From Micrasema longulum (taxonomy: Eukaryota; Arthropoda; Insecta; Trichoptera; Brachycentridae): a stretch of DNA of 64,000 nt. Below, piece after piece: positions 33,678 to 43,709 of this stretch (position 1 is the stretch's first letter; every line of letters begins with the position of its first letter). The translations under genes and the position numbers were made by a program. The stretch is taken from positions 118,364 to 182,363 of the forward strand of contig JAGVSM010003441.1 of assembly GCA_022494885.1 (NCBI GenBank), in the 5' to 3' direction. Under the pieces are notes generated by a model, which saw nothing but the letters and a program-made list of their open reading frames with translations, ran no database searches and had not been told where the DNA came from.

Positions 33678-34200
33678 ACAACAGAGATGAAAAACATTTT
33701 TAAAAGGCCAATATAGAAGTTTTGGCATACAAAGGGCTTATGACCTGTTATTGGCTGGTTTTAAAATTGGAAAATTACTTTCAGGTGTTGCTTTGTATTT
33801 GAAAAAAAACGATCGGATGAATGTCTTCACTACACTTTCAGTTTCAGCTCTTTAACCTCAGTTAAATCAACAGATGGAAAAATTGAAGGAATATAGATTA
33901 AAATCGGGTTATGGTCCTGTGGTCCCAACTTGATTCCCATTTTCCAATAGTGAGAGTTATTTACGACTTGTTGAAAATGGCCGTCCAAATGAAATATTTG
34001 GGTAAATCATAAGAACGCAAATATTTCTTTAAAAAAAATAAAAATAATAATAATATCAGAATAGTGAATGTTACACTGTGTGTAAAGTGGCTACTTAAAC
34101 CAGTTGATGACAGGTCATAAGCACTGTGGATGCCTAGACTTCTATATTTCCTTCTGTAAACTGTTCTTCATGTCTGTTGTAATATGTTAATTAAAAATTA
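33678..34200. repeat. FB1 foldback repeats in inverted arrangement with nested SINE-2
   Basis: 33678-33765 is plus-oriented ('acaacagagatgaaaaacat', 'ggcttatgacctgttattgg'). From about 33765 the orientation flips ('aaaattggaaaattactttc', 'caggtgttgc', 'atcaacagatggaaaaattg'), and after the SINE-2 at 33905-34040 it continues ('agtgaatgttacactgtgtg', 'gatgacaggtcataagcact', 'ctgttgtaatatgttaatt'). Confidence 0.75.
33905..34040 (+). mobile_element. SINE-2 copy lacking most of its tRNA head
   Basis: Begins 'gggttatggtcctgtggt' and passes directly to 'cccaacttgattcccatt', so about 45 bases including the B box are missing. The body and A-rich tail are intact. It lies inside the FB1 copy, which it interrupts between 'atagattaaaat' and 'atatcagaatagtgaatg'. 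Confidence 0.85.
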
Positions 34201-34566
34201 CAATAACTTCTCTAATTAATGTTTTACATACTTCGTGTTTTTCACGTCATTTTGAAATTCCAGTAAAAACACTCTCCCAAAAATAACTGTAAAGTTTAAG
34301 CTTTATTCAGTAAAAGTCGTTAACAGTAGGGTGTTTAGGAGCCAGTAAAAGGTCAGTTGTTACTTAAGTCCAGTGGTGCGCAGACCATGACGTGAGAACA
34401 AAAACCTAACCGGGTCACCCGGTAGGTTACTTGTTTAGAGATTAACCAAGTGCGGTCCTGTTACGATTCGCAGTCGGTGAACGTAACCAGAAAATTCAAA
34501 GTTTTTTTTTTGTTGATAATATATTGTACTATCGAAATAAGAAAAAAATACATGTTCATTTTTTTT
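34201..34566. other. Unassigned spacer
   Basis: G/C-richer piece at about 34360-34490 ('aacctaaccgggtcacccgg', 'agtgcggtcctgttacgatt') with no family assigned. No gene. Confidence 0.35.
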
Positions 34567-34938
34567 ATTGCATTTGCCGACCATGCTTGAGGTCTCAAGT
34601 TAAATTTCTAGGAAGGTCGACATGAAATATTAAGCTAAAAGTGGTTCTTAACTGCAATATTTCATGGTCTTCGACTGGCACCTAAACTTTCTCCGGCGGC
34701 CTCCGTGGTGTAGTGGTCAAGACGCTTGACTCGCGCACGGAAGGTTCCGGGTTCGATTCCCGGTGAGAACACAAAAATTAAAATGTGATTTTTCTCAAGC
34801 CTGGTTATTCTGTAATGTAATTCACCACTGTAATTGGGCCTCCTGGCCTGTTGTGGTGCAAAAAAATGAAATGAAATGAAACTTAAGGCCGATCCTCTTG
34901 CCTTCATGTAAAAGATAATTGGTAAAATATGCTCCATT
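34567..34938 (+). mobile_element. SINE-1 copy interrupted by SINE-4
   Basis: The left part (34567-34689) has 'catttgccgaccatgcttga', a damaged B box, 'ggtcgacatgaaatattaag', 'caatatttcatggtcttcga' and 'ctggcacctaaactt'. After SINE-4, the right part (34885-34938) resumes with 'ccttcatgtaaaagata' and 'aatatgctccatt'. The A box is absent. Confidence 0.85.
34690..34878 (+). mobile_element. SINE-4 copy with 6-bp target duplication
   Basis: tRNA-like head: A box 'tggtgtagtggtcaagacgc', canonical B box GGTTCGATTCC at about 34751-34761. The body contains 'cactgtaattgggcctcctg' and ends in a (GAAAT)n tail. The flanks are AAACTT at 34684-34689 and 34879-34884, an exact target-site duplication. The minus-strand open frame over it (34662-34979) is a chance translation of the tRNA-like part. 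Confidence 0.9.
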
Positions 34939-35059
34939 ACTTGATGGCGGCCAGTCTGCAAGCATTTGGACATAATCAAACATTGTTGAACTATAAGTTC
35001 TGTTTATTATTTTTTTTTATTACAGTTAACAACGCATTTAATATAACATTTGTATAAAT

Positions 35060-35640
35060 TATATTTAGTAACTATATTTTGAGTTTGTCCAATTTTTTGT
35101 AAACATGGACTGGATTCAACTCCCTGGGGAGCGGTTTATATTAACATATTACAACAGAGAAGAAGAATATTTAAGAGACGGTAATGCCTCGACTTCTATA
35201 TTACCTTCTCTTAAATATTCTTCATCTCTGTTGTAACATGTTAATACAAACAGCTTTCCAGGGAGTTGAATCCATTCCTTGTCTACAAATATTTGGACAA
35301 ACTCAAAATATTGTTGATAAATCACCTGGTCCATAAAGAAGTATAGAAATTGGAAAAATAATATTTTCAGGCGTTGCCCAGTATGTAAGTGAAATAATTC
35401 AATTACACAAATCTCACCCGCATAAATAAAGGTTTCAGCCCTTTAACTTCACAAACATCAACAAATGAAAGAATTTAAGGGATATAGATGTCCAAATATG
35501 GGCAGAATGGTGAATGTTACACGGTGAGTAAAGTGGCCACTTAAACCAGCCAATGACAGGTCATAAGCCCTGTAGATGTCTAGACTTCCAAACTACCTTC
35601 TCTAAAATGTTCTTCATCTCTGTTGTAATATGTTTTTAGG
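35060..35640. repeat. FB1 foldback repeats, head-to-head palindrome plus full minus copy
   Basis: The left arm 35075-35180 runs 'ttttgagtttgtccaattt', 'ggactggattcaactccctg', 'acaacagagaagaagaat', 'ttaagagacggtaatgcc'. The right arm 35185-35325 is its reverse complement ('taccttctcttaaatattct', 'ttccagggagttgaatcca', 'ggacaaactcaaaatattg'). A further minus-oriented body follows (35335-35635). It could form a long hairpin with a loop of only a few bases. Confidence 0.85.
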
Positions 35641-35667
35641 TATCGTAAAATCATCGTTATGATTTTT

Positions 35668-35828
35668 TGTCGGCCTCAGGATATTTCATAGTCCCTGGAC
35701 TGGTACCTGAAACGTAAGACTGATCACTTTATCTTCATGTAATAAAATGTATCGAGATACTCTGCCATTGGTGTATCAATCCAGTGCCCTTTTGCACCAT
35801 TTGTGCGGAAATGCGAATGATAATAATT
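35668..35828 (+). mobile_element. SINE-1 copy with deleted tRNA body
   Basis: 'gtcggcctc', the normal first bases of SINE-1, joins directly to 'aggatatttcatagtccctg', so the A box, B box and early body are missing. The rest is typical ('gtacctgaaacgtaagactg', 'atcactttatcttcatg', 'gtgtatcaatccagtgccct', ending 'gaatgataat'). Confidence 0.85.
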
Positions 35829-36210
35829 TATTTAAGTTTCGTAATTTTGAAATGATTTCACCCGTTGCGTTGTTGAGTTCCCCTGACACATCATTTGTTG
35901 ATTCATAAGAACTTGTGAAGAAGTTCGTTTTTATGGAAATCGTTTTTATAATTTTTTTATTCATTTTTGAGAAACTTCGCCGTAAAATTGAATGCTCTAG
36001 TTTTAACCGTGTGTTGGTATTCTTTTTTATGCAATTTTCCACACCACCGAACTTCCTTATTAGTCTGCCTCTGGAATGATAAACGAAATTGATTTAAAGA
36101 TAATTTTATGTGCTACAAAGCGCATTTTTGAATCAATTCTTGCACTTAATTAAGTACAATTATTTTACTGTACTTCTTACACGTACACTTATTTTCAACA
36201 AAAAAATATT

Positions 36211-36354
36211 AATCACAATCATCATTCCTCTTAGCAAACCTAGTGGTGCATAAGGCACTGTATAGATAAACCAAATGCAGCTTATTTCGATAATCTGTTA
36301 CATGAAGGTAAGATGATCAGTCTTATGTTTCGGTTGCCATTCCAAGAACAATGT
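36211..36354 (-). mobile_element. SINE-1 copy, 3' part
   Basis: 'atcacaatcatcattcctct', 'agtggtgcataaggcactgt', 'gataaaccaaatgcagctta', 'aagatgatcagtcttatg', reading on the minus strand. Head absent; FB1 follows at once. Confidence 0.82.
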
Positions 36355-36445
36355 TCATCTGGTCATAAGCCCTATAAATGCCTTGAATTCCATATATCTT
36401 TTTCTAAGCTATTCTCTATCCCTGTTGTAATTTGTTAATTTCGTA
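36355..36445 (-). repeat. FB1 foldback-repeat fragment
   Basis: 'ggtcataagccctataaatg', 'gaattccatatatctttttc', 'ctctatccctgttgtaattt' is the minus-oriented FB1 end. Confidence 0.7.
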
Positions 36446-36499
36446 GTTGATAATCGGTTTTTGTCCATATGGGCGACTCTATTAGCCAGTGTCCTATCA

Positions 36500-37150
36500 T
36501 TACTCTAAGACTAAAAAACCAATTATATAATATAATATCATAATTCTTGTATATATCCTTGATTAGAAGCCAATTAGAGTACAGCTTTACTATATGGTCC
36601 CTTTTATACCAAATTTACATAAAAAATGTTGAAAGAATCTAACAAAAATTTGTATGATTCATTAATTTCAAACTGCATATTCCTTTGGGACAAATACACT
36701 ACATGTCTTTGTAAAATTCTTTGAATCTGCAGGATTGCAAGACTATTACTGACTCAATATTTTTATATGTAATCATTTATTCTATATTGGATTCTTGCGA
36801 ACTCCTGGATTTAATTAATATTAATATACCAACACATAGAACTAGACAAAATACTCTATATTATTGTCACGCTTCGCAAACCAACTATCATTGTCACTTA
36901 CCTATACCGACTAGAAAATGCCTCTTACATCGACATTTTTAACTCGAGTCTCTGTTAATTAAAATCATATCTTTATAACGATCAACGATTAATTTGCAAA
37001 AGCTACTTATGCTTATGATCTGGTGTTAACTCATTTGATTTTCATAATATTTCAACTTTTTTATACAACATACAAACATGTATAGTTGTATAGGTACATA
37101 TATTTTTCTTGTTATTTTCACACCCATGTTTTAATACTGTCCTTTTGTAT
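36500..37150 (+). pseudogene. Jockey-type LINE C-terminal remnant and 3' region
   Basis: Translation at about 36560-36640 gives SQLEYSFTIWSLLYQIYIKN ('R.lLEYas.vWsP.y'), and at 36800-36915 gives NINIPTHRTRQN, LYYCHASQTNYHCHLPIPTR. These are the order and spacing of the region after the RT domain in 25928-27097. Broken by stops. The 3' limit is unclear. Confidence 0.65.
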
Positions 37151-38099
37151 ATCAAAGTAACTCATTATATTGTGATGTGTAATATTGTAAAATGCACTTG
37201 TACCGTATAAAAAATAAGTAAACTCAAATTAATAATAATGCACAATGTAACATTTGACGTTGGTCGAAATTTGCCTTCTAGTGTTTTCAAATACGACATT
37301 TTTTTTAATGTAACTTTTTTCGATGCAAAAAGCAATTGGCAAGTCATCTACTAAATAAGTTAGTACACTTCATTCCGCCCAATAAACTTATTATTTTCTT
37401 TATTCTCCCCAGTAAATACGATTTTAGTGTATCAGTTTCATCCCCCAGTTCGCGTTATCCCGCTTCATTACATTTATAACGGATTTCCTTCACCTAGGAA
37501 CCCTATATCGTATCTGTTCAATTGTTTTCGAAGTTGGAAAGATTCGGGAAAAACTCGACCAATCTTTCTTTAGCCGCTTTTTGCCAAATCTCTTTGTGCA
37601 AAACAAACTGGGGTGAAAAACTTTGAACAAGATTGAAGGAATAACAACTTCCTTGCTGGAAAGCAACAGATGAAAGATGTTTCGGAAGAAGATGTTTCTT
37701 CGGAACTAGAACACTTTTTGCGATGTAATTACGTTCGATGAAATAAAATACGGTTAAATTTATATTTTAATTTAATTACACAAGAATTACCGAATCTGTC
37801 AGAATTAGGAATACGACACGTGTATCCAAAATTGTAATGGAGACAAAGAGTTGTCTTCATTTATTATTTTATCTATACAAACATGTATATATTTGTATGC
37901 AGTATCTTTGATTCCGAAGCTTTGGTTTAATTTTACAGTTAAAAAATTCAGTTTCTTAAAAATCTGCAAATACTAGTATTCATTTATTTATGCTTTAATA
38001 AGTTAACTCATAACATCTTAGGAACTAATATAAATTAAAAATAACATTATATTTTTTTATAAAAATTTCTCAAGAACATATTTTTAAAAATTAATCTGA
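37151..38099. other. Spacer with G/C-richer apparently unique block (37360-37740)
   Basis: 37360-37740 has pyrimidine-rich and CG-containing DNA ('cagttcgcgttatcccgctt', 'tttagccgctttttgccaaa') and no repeat match here. No open frame of note. Candidate non-coding conserved sequence; the rest is AT-rich. Confidence 0.35.
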
Positions 38100-38480
38100 A
38101 ATATTTCAACCCTCTCTTATGTCTTTAGATAACTCATTGTACGGCTCAAATGCCTTGTACAGTGCGTTTAAGGATTTTGTTTTACTCCTTATTGGTAATA
38201 TAATATTTGTTTTATCCCTTGTTTCATATGTATGACATGGTCGGTTAAATTTTTTTATATTTTTTATTTGATTCATCCCCTCAATTATTTTATGTATAAA
38301 AATTGCTCCATTATATTTCATTTGCTGCTTTACTGTAAGTAAGCCAATTTTTTCTACATTAGAATACATATTTTTTATGAGTTTAATTCTCATTGCCTTA
38401 TTTTGAAGAATTCGTATATTTTTAATTTCCCCTTCATAACATAAAAAAAAACATTCCATGAATTCTAAAGCCGAATAAAT
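38100..38480 (-). pseudogene. CR1/Jockey-type LINE C-terminal end in a chimeric open frame
   Basis: The minus-strand 181-codon frame (38106-38651) carries LINE C-terminal landmarks from about residue 58: EIKNIRILQNKAMRIKLIKN ('iq..QNrAmRiIl'), GLLTVKQQMKYNGAIFIHKI ('wL.v.QRi.yn.l.fiyKi') and a terminal 'RSKTKSLNALYKAFEPYNEL' ('k.S...l.YKGf..yN.LP'). The first ~55 residues come from repeat E and flanking DNA. Length well below a full LINE protein; 5' part lost. Confidence 0.7.
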
Positions 38481-38484
38481 AATA

Positions 38485-38545
38485 CAGTTCTGTGTGTAAC
38501 CAGAATTTTGGACGAGTGTTCTTGACTCGATGGCTGCTCTCGGTA
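38485..38545 (+). repeat. Repeat E, copy 2
   Basis: 'aatacagttctgtgtgtaac' then 'ttggacgagtgttcttgact' and 'cgatggctgctct' correspond to 10990-11065. Confidence 0.5.
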
Positions 38546-38714
38546 AAAATCCAGAAAAAGGAAATTGAGTGGATAATGCGTTTGTGGTAGTGGTTGATGG
38601 GTTTTGCACTCTATACTTGAGACCACGTTGATTTGAAATATTAATTTTCATCTTTGATTTTCCAAGGAAGTAATTGATTGTGTATGTAATGGCATCTAAC
38701 TTACAAGGCTGATT

Positions 38715-38815
38715 CTTATTTTAGCTTGCATTGTAACAAAAATGATCTAGACCCGCTGCGATTGAAGGGCCGATTCCGTTTCATATGCACCATTGGGTTC
38801 GGATAGGGACATGAT
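38715..38815 (+). mobile_element. SINE-1 copy, 3' end
   Basis: 'gtaacaaaaatgatctagac', 'ccgctgcgattgaag', 'atgcaccattgggttcggat', 'agggacatgatg'. Only the last third is present. Confidence 0.75.
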
Positions 38816-39442
38816 GTAAATAAATGGATTATTAAAAACGTTAGTGTTTTTATAAATCTAAATTTGTTTAAATAAAACATTTTAAAATTTCTTTCGAAAT
38901 CGAGGCATCCGCGGAACTCCGAAAGAAAAACTCCGATAGATTCTAACAAAGGATTCAAAGCGAATTTTCTCGGGGAGGATTCGCATTTTCTTTTTTTTCT
39001 GAATTCTTTTGTTTTTCACTCTACGTCTATTGCCGAGCGATCATTAACATGCCTTTTTTCCGGCCAGAACGAAACAAATACAATTCTTTGAGATAAACAT
39101 GAAAGAAAGAGAAATTAATCGAACTGAACTATACGGTTTCAAACAAATGGATTTTAAACGCTCGCTTAGGGTTCAGAAAAAAATGTTTGCTTTCTCAATA
39201 CATCGTACATTTTTCTACACAAACATGCCACTATGTTCAGTTACTATGGTAAATTAAAGCGCATAATACTCGGGAGAAAAATAATATTTAATTGAAAAGA
39301 AAGAAAAGGGGAAGCTTCTACATAAATATAATACTTATCGTCTTTTTCGGGTGATTCCCTATGGGTTTGATTCGTTTCGGCTACCGTTGCAAGAGCCATA
39401 TGCGTGTTTATGTTATTGTCCAACCAATTTTAAGCAAAAATA
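38816..39442. other. Unassigned spacer
   Basis: Contains a moderately CG-containing stretch at about 38895-39070 ('gcatccgcggaactccgaaa'). No gene or repeat recognised. Confidence 0.35.
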
Positions 39443-39935
39443 AGTCCAGAGCTTACTACTCCCATTTGATTATGCAGATGTATGTTATCCAGATGCTAAT
39501 TCTGGACTGCTTGAAAAATTAAAACGATTGCAAAATATTTGTATACGTTGTATCTTTAATCTTTGCAAATTTGACCAAATAACCGTATACCGCACGCAAC
39601 TACACTGTCTTAGGCAAAGAAAAATCATTCACATTTAATCACTTCTTTATAATATTTTAAATAATCCCACTTAGCCTGTTTATCCGAGAGAGCTTTTTAA
39701 CCTCTATCACAACATGGACTATCTCTTCGTTCTAGTAACAAGAGAACCCTTTTAATACTCTTTCGCCGCTCTTATTTTCTTACCATATCTTTGACAGTAG
39801 TGGCTTCTTGATCTTAGAATAATCTACCCACTAATGTAAGAGAGCCCCGCCACTTCTTTATTGACATTTAAATCAAGATTTAAATGTCAATATATAAATG
39901 TTCGAGTTGTTCCTTTTTACTTCCTCTTTCCTTCC
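39443..39935 (+). pseudogene. Jockey-type LINE C-terminal remnant (second lineage)
   Basis: At about 39465-39560 the translation reads DYADVCYPDANSGLLEKLKR followed by LQNICIRCIFNL, then YRTQLHCLRQRKIIH and LLYNILNNPT. These are typical landmarks of the region after the RT ('ldYadvvy.d....l..kLqrlqN.ciRfif', 'r..l.WL....R'). The end has LLTFKSRFKCQYIN ('.FK..lk.hyl'). Stops and shifts throughout. Its 3' UTR type recurs at 40590-40735, 48840-49150 and 57690-58240. Confidence 0.75.
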
Positions 39936-40589
39936 CATGGAATCCTATATATTGTTAATGATTAAATTCCAAATCTAAAAATCACAGATATTTAAAAATT
40001 AATTTAAGTAGATACCTAAATATTTGTTTATGTTTGAATTCCAAAACATAAAAAAATTCATTATTTTCAAATAAATCTTTCTTTTAGCAAATGTCAAACT
40101 CTGCTCAGGGATGCATTTAAGTCAGGAATGTGATTTTCAAAAATGTATCAGTTAACCTTAATTAACATTTTATACATTTTTGAAAATCGCATTATTTTAG
40201 TTTAACCAAAAATCCAGTAAAAATAAATGAATGGGTAGAAATTATAAGGGATTCAATGAAATAATCTTATTAGGATTCATAAAAAAACGAATGCTGCCTG
40301 TAAACATTCAAAAACAAACTTTTTTATACAGAAAAAAATAACATTCATCCATTTTTTTGTATGCATATTTTCGGCGAATGCAACCCTAGTGATGAATAAA
40401 AAAAACATTTACGCTCCTAACTTTTTTTGTATTTAATTCATTGAAGATTTTATGAGATTTAAACCTTTTCGCGACAAAGACGCACATTTATCTAAAAACC
40501 GCACGTAAATCGGTCCGGTAGTTATCGAGTCCATCGAGGAGAACCATTCAAACATTGCTTTTTATATATATAGAAGGTTATAAGATTCT
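39936..40589. other. Spacer with perfect 17-bp hairpin
   Basis: Arms 40132-40148 (GATTTTCAAAAATGTAT) and 40172-40188 are exact reverse complements around a 23-base loop. At 40500-40575, 'gtaaatcggtccggtagtta' and 'tcgagtccatcgaggagaac' resemble a common insect transposon-end consensus, but I cannot assign it. Possibly foreign DNA inserted in the LINE 3' UTR. Confidence 0.45.
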
Positions 40590-40735
40590 GTATATCTAGA
40601 AAAGTATATCCATGTACCTGTATTTTTTTCAAACTTAACGGTTTGGGTAGGTAGAAATAAATTTCCGAATTACCAAAATGGCAATTTGCCCGCCCTTATA
40701 TGTATATAAAGTGTTAAATAAGTAGATAAATATTG
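40590..40735 (+). repeat. LINE 3' untranslated region with (TAAA)-type tail
   Basis: 'tcaaacttaacggtttgggt', 'aggtagaaataaatttcc', 'gcaatttgcccgcccttata', 'tgtatataaagtgttaaata' match the ends at 48840-49150 and 57690-58240. Probably the separated 3' end of the LINE at 39443. Confidence 0.7.
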
Positions 40736-41243
40736 TTGTTATTAGATGATGTGTTTATGTATAAGTCATTTGTACCGTGTCGCAGTCGGGAGTAGGTACA
40801 TCTAGTTTAATTTTTATTTTGCGTTGTGTCGGGAACCATGTTGAGTTTAATTGTATTCAGTAAAAATTTAGCTTCAATAGTTTGTACACGTACACAGAAC
40901 GAATCTATAGTAAAAAAAGAGGCTGAAAATGCAAATAACTCCAATGTTGATCGGTGCAAAAAATGCCAGAAAGGACGTAAAAAACCGGGAATGAACAACC
41001 AAGCAATCTTGTAAAATAGACATTAAAAGGTTACATAATTTGCGTACATGTTATGTGCATGAATGTAAAGAATTAAGGTATGAATGTTTATAAATGTATT
41101 GGATGTGAACATAAATTGTGTACGTTTTTTTCCAAATGATGAGAACAAGACGACACAACATAAAAAAAAACAGCAACAAATTAGTCAGTAATGTATTCTC
41201 CTTCATTATTTTACTGCATATTATTCAATTACGGACGGCGGAC
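40736..41243. other. Spacer with family F traces
   Basis: 'ttgtaccgtgtcgcagtcgg' (about 40770) recurs as 'ttgtaccgtatcgtagtcgg' at about 50297 and more distantly at 13925 and 30115, so remnants of family F are likely. Overlapping open frames at 40807-40998 and 40826-41014 have no domain. Confidence 0.4.
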
Positions 41244-41942
41244 TTCAAAAATATTAATACCATCAAAACTCTTTATTGCTCACTAGTTCGACCCCATCTA
41301 GAATACGCTTCTCCTATTTGGTCTCCATTCTACAGGACTCATAATGACCATATCGAGTCTGTCTAACACCGTTTTTTAAGAAAAGTGGCATGGTTGCTCG
41401 GACTACAAAGGGGTAATTATTCTTTATTTTGAAATAGAGCAATCTCTTAATCTGTCTTCATTGAAGAGACGTAGAACTGAGATGGACCTTAAATGCATTT
41501 TCACAATACTTAATGCTTTAAGTGATGTCCTTTCTCTGTTGCAATCAATTTCTTTTCATGTTCCCAACCGTGTCACCAGAAGTCAAAATCTGCTATTTAT
41601 AAAATCTTCTAAGAGCAACTTTGGTTTTATGCCCCAATGTCCAGAATGTGTAGATTAGTCAATTCATCACACGACTTGGAATTTTTTGGGATAGATCTTC
41701 CGGCTTTTCGTAGATCTCTTCGCGACCAAACAGTGTGGGATGAAGTTGGATTGGCATAGTTTAGCTCAAAGTTTTTGGTCTTTCGTTTTTTTTAATATAT
41801 TGTACACTATTATTGTTTTGCCCTTGTTTGTCTTTGCTGAATAGTTTTATGTTCTTTTTGTTTAGTTTCTTGCATTTATGTTTCTTCATGTAACTGTTGT
41901 TATTGGCTTAGGCCGTATATATGCAATAAATAAAAAAATTAC
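41244..41942 (+). pseudogene. Jockey-type LINE C-terminal remnant, sister of 25749-27249
   Basis: Translation: TIKTLYCSLVRPHLEYASPI followed by WSPFYRTHNDHIESV, RFLRKVAWLLGLQRGNYS, SLKRRRTEMDLKCIFTILNA, FHVPNRVTRSQNLLFI, and CRLVNSSHDLEFFGIDLPAF, ending ...DEVGLA with a stop at 41757-41759. A stop after HIESV and at least two shifts disrupt it. The 3' end is 'atatatgcaataaataaaaa'. Closely parallels the C-terminal region of 25928-27097. Confidence 0.8.
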
Positions 41943-42221
41943 ACATAGCATCTTCACTTCAATATCGAGGTGTCGAAAATGTTCACATTTGTCTATTTGA
42001 TAATCCAAATTGAAGGAATGTAATCAAATGAAATATTAATTTGAATGCTGTTTGTAATCAAATGAAATATAAACATTTGATGCTTATTTTTAAGTTTGAT
42101 AAAAATCCTGGATATTTTTTTTTCAGTACGTAAAAAAAACTTTCACCGATCATAAAATCAAACATAATTTATATTTGTAAATAGAAATACGTATATAAAG
42201 CATTATTATTGTTATTATTAT

Positions 42222-42400
42222 CAAGTGGAGACCATGGGCATACAAAAGAAGTGTTGGAAGGCCACAGAAAAGATGGGTCGATGATGTTGCTTGGATAACC
42301 GGTAAAACATGAATTATGAAAGCGGGTGATAGGAAGGAATGGAGACGTTTGGAATAGACCTTAATTCAGCAGTGGAGACAATAAGACTGAAGAAGACGAA
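42222..42400 (+). pseudogene. RTE-type LINE C-terminal remnant
   Basis: WRPWAYKRSVGRPQKRWVDD followed by VAWITGKT, then KAGDRKEWRRLE and IQQWRQ. These match the last about 60 residues of RTE-type proteins ('W.p...krS.GRP..RWvDDi', 'aqDRkeWr.lEea'). 5'-truncated; stops present. Confidence 0.82.
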
Positions 42401-42489
42401 AGAATAAGACATAAATGATTTATTTATATATTCACTGACAAATGATTTATTGAGACAGAAGTCATCGATCTACCAGGGTTGCATTCAAC

Positions 42490-42715
42490 AGGCGCCGTGG
42501 CGCAGTTGGTTAGACGCCCAACTGTGAAATTGGCGTCGCGGGTTCGATTCCCGCCAGTTGCAAGAAAAAAAATCCAAGAAAGTTTTTTTTTCTCAATTGG
42601 TCTGGGTATTGTGGTGTATTTTTCATAACCTTCTTTCATATCCCCTCTATCCCACCTGCTGATAAGCCTCAAAATAGAGGCTAAGCGGGTTATTCCTATT
42701 TAAAAAAAAAAAAAA
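42490..42715 (+). mobile_element. SINE-3 copy, full length
   Basis: Head 'ggcgccgtggcgcagttggt' with an A box and a canonical B box GGTTCGATTCC, then 'cgccagttgcaagaaaaaa', 'tctcaattggtctgggtatt', 'gtggtgtatttttcataacc', 'cccacctgctgataagcctc' and 'ggctaagcgggttattccta' with an A tail. The 5' and 3' arms of the tRNA-like part do not pair as an acceptor stem, so it is not a tRNA gene. Best copy of its family. Confidence 0.9.
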
Positions 42716-43079
42716 CGAGAATGCGCTTCTATTTTTTTGTGTGTTTGAGTGGGTCCCTGATTGATTGATGTGAACGTTTTTTTATTCACAATTAGACCCG
42801 GTAGGTGGCGCTCCGATCTCAATGTCAAATGTCACTAAATACGAGTATATAGTTTATAGAAAATTCGAATTTTTACAGAATTTGCGTTTGATGAACCAGC
42901 TAATAGCACAAGACGGACAAGACAACGTCTGTCGGATCCACTGGTTTATTATAAAATTTACATTTCTTTTAAAAACGTTAAAAGGATAGATTTTTGTCTT
43001 GATAAACTGCCATACAAATTGAAAATCTGCAATCTCTCATTTTAAAACTATAATAGATTCGTATGTTTGCATGGGGATG
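42716..43079. other. Spacer with possible Helitron-like 3' end
   Basis: At 42903-42945, 'agacggacaagacaacgtct' can form an AGACG/CGTCT hairpin and is followed by 'gtcggatccactggt'. The related site at 32805-32845 ends CTAGT. Too little to assign. Confidence 0.3.
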
Positions 43080-43215
43080 CGTAGGGGTAAGCGTGCTGGA
43101 CAAAATTAAAAAACGGCTGCTACGTAGCTTCGGGCATGTAGAGTCAATGGACGACAAAAGGGAGACTAAATTATTTTTTGTAGTGTGGCTATGTTGCGAC
43201 CCGCTGAGGGCCGAA
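43080..43215 (+). pseudogene. Short LINE C-terminal fragment
   Basis: Translation SVLDKIKKRLLRSFGHVESM then DDKRETKLFF matches the 'v.dkI..rrLrwfGHV.RM.d.r.pk' landmark found after the RT in several non-LTR clades. Very short; clade not assigned. Confidence 0.5.
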
Positions 43216-43437
43216 AAGTTGTGATATGATCAAGTTGAATAAACACTCGGAAGTAGACATTCCAAAACTGGAATCGTCTGCGCATGTATGAGAAATGATT
43301 AAACAGGTGATTACGGAAATAGCCGAGAAGTGAGAAATAGCTACTTACGGTCTAACTCCCCCCCCGGACGATATGTAGCTATTTCTCTAATAACCTTGAT
43401 ATGTCTATAAATATAAGACCAAATGGGTTTAATTTTT

Positions 43438-43697
43438 ATTTAATATTTGAAGCACTAACTTTGCGTTTAATTATAAAAATAAAAATAAAACAAGTTTGTT
43501 TTTAACCACTGACTTTTGTTTTTTTTTTTTTTCCCACCGACCGGTTTCAAAGCAAACAAGCTTCTTCAATAAATCAAGTCTTTTTTTCCTTACAAGGGTG
43601 GTAAATTGATATCAATATTTACAAAGCTAGACAGAAAAGGGCTAAAAAAATATTGTTCAATTGGTTATTAATTATTTTTTTCTTATTATGAATCGCA
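43438..43697 (-). repeat. Penelope-like terminal repeat (type P3), deleted copy
   Basis: 'gaagcactaactttg', 'aacaagtttgtttttaacca', 'cccaccgaccggtttcaaag', 'caaacaagcttcttc', 'gtggtaaattgatatcaata', 'aaagctagaca' line up with 55640-55950, minus about 70 bases present there. On the minus strand GAAACCGGTC follows an AAGC/GCTT stem, but the TGACGA part of the hammerhead-like core falls in the deletion. Confidence 0.65.
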
Positions 43698-43709
43698 CAA
43701 ATCAAAAAT

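Noticed and set aside
34662..34979. 105-codon protein with an SPGIEPGTFRARV-type stretch
   Set aside because: This is the usual chance translation of a tRNA-derived SINE on its antisense strand.
42490..42562. tRNA gene
   Set aside because: A and B boxes are canonical, but the would-be acceptor arms do not pair and the sequence continues into a repeated SINE body with an A tail. The same holds for 34697-34771, 15488-15560 and the other heads.
43521..43537. CRISPR array, bacterial promoter or terminator
   Set aside because: No regularly spaced direct repeats; T-runs are retroposon tails or AT-rich background of a eukaryotic genome.
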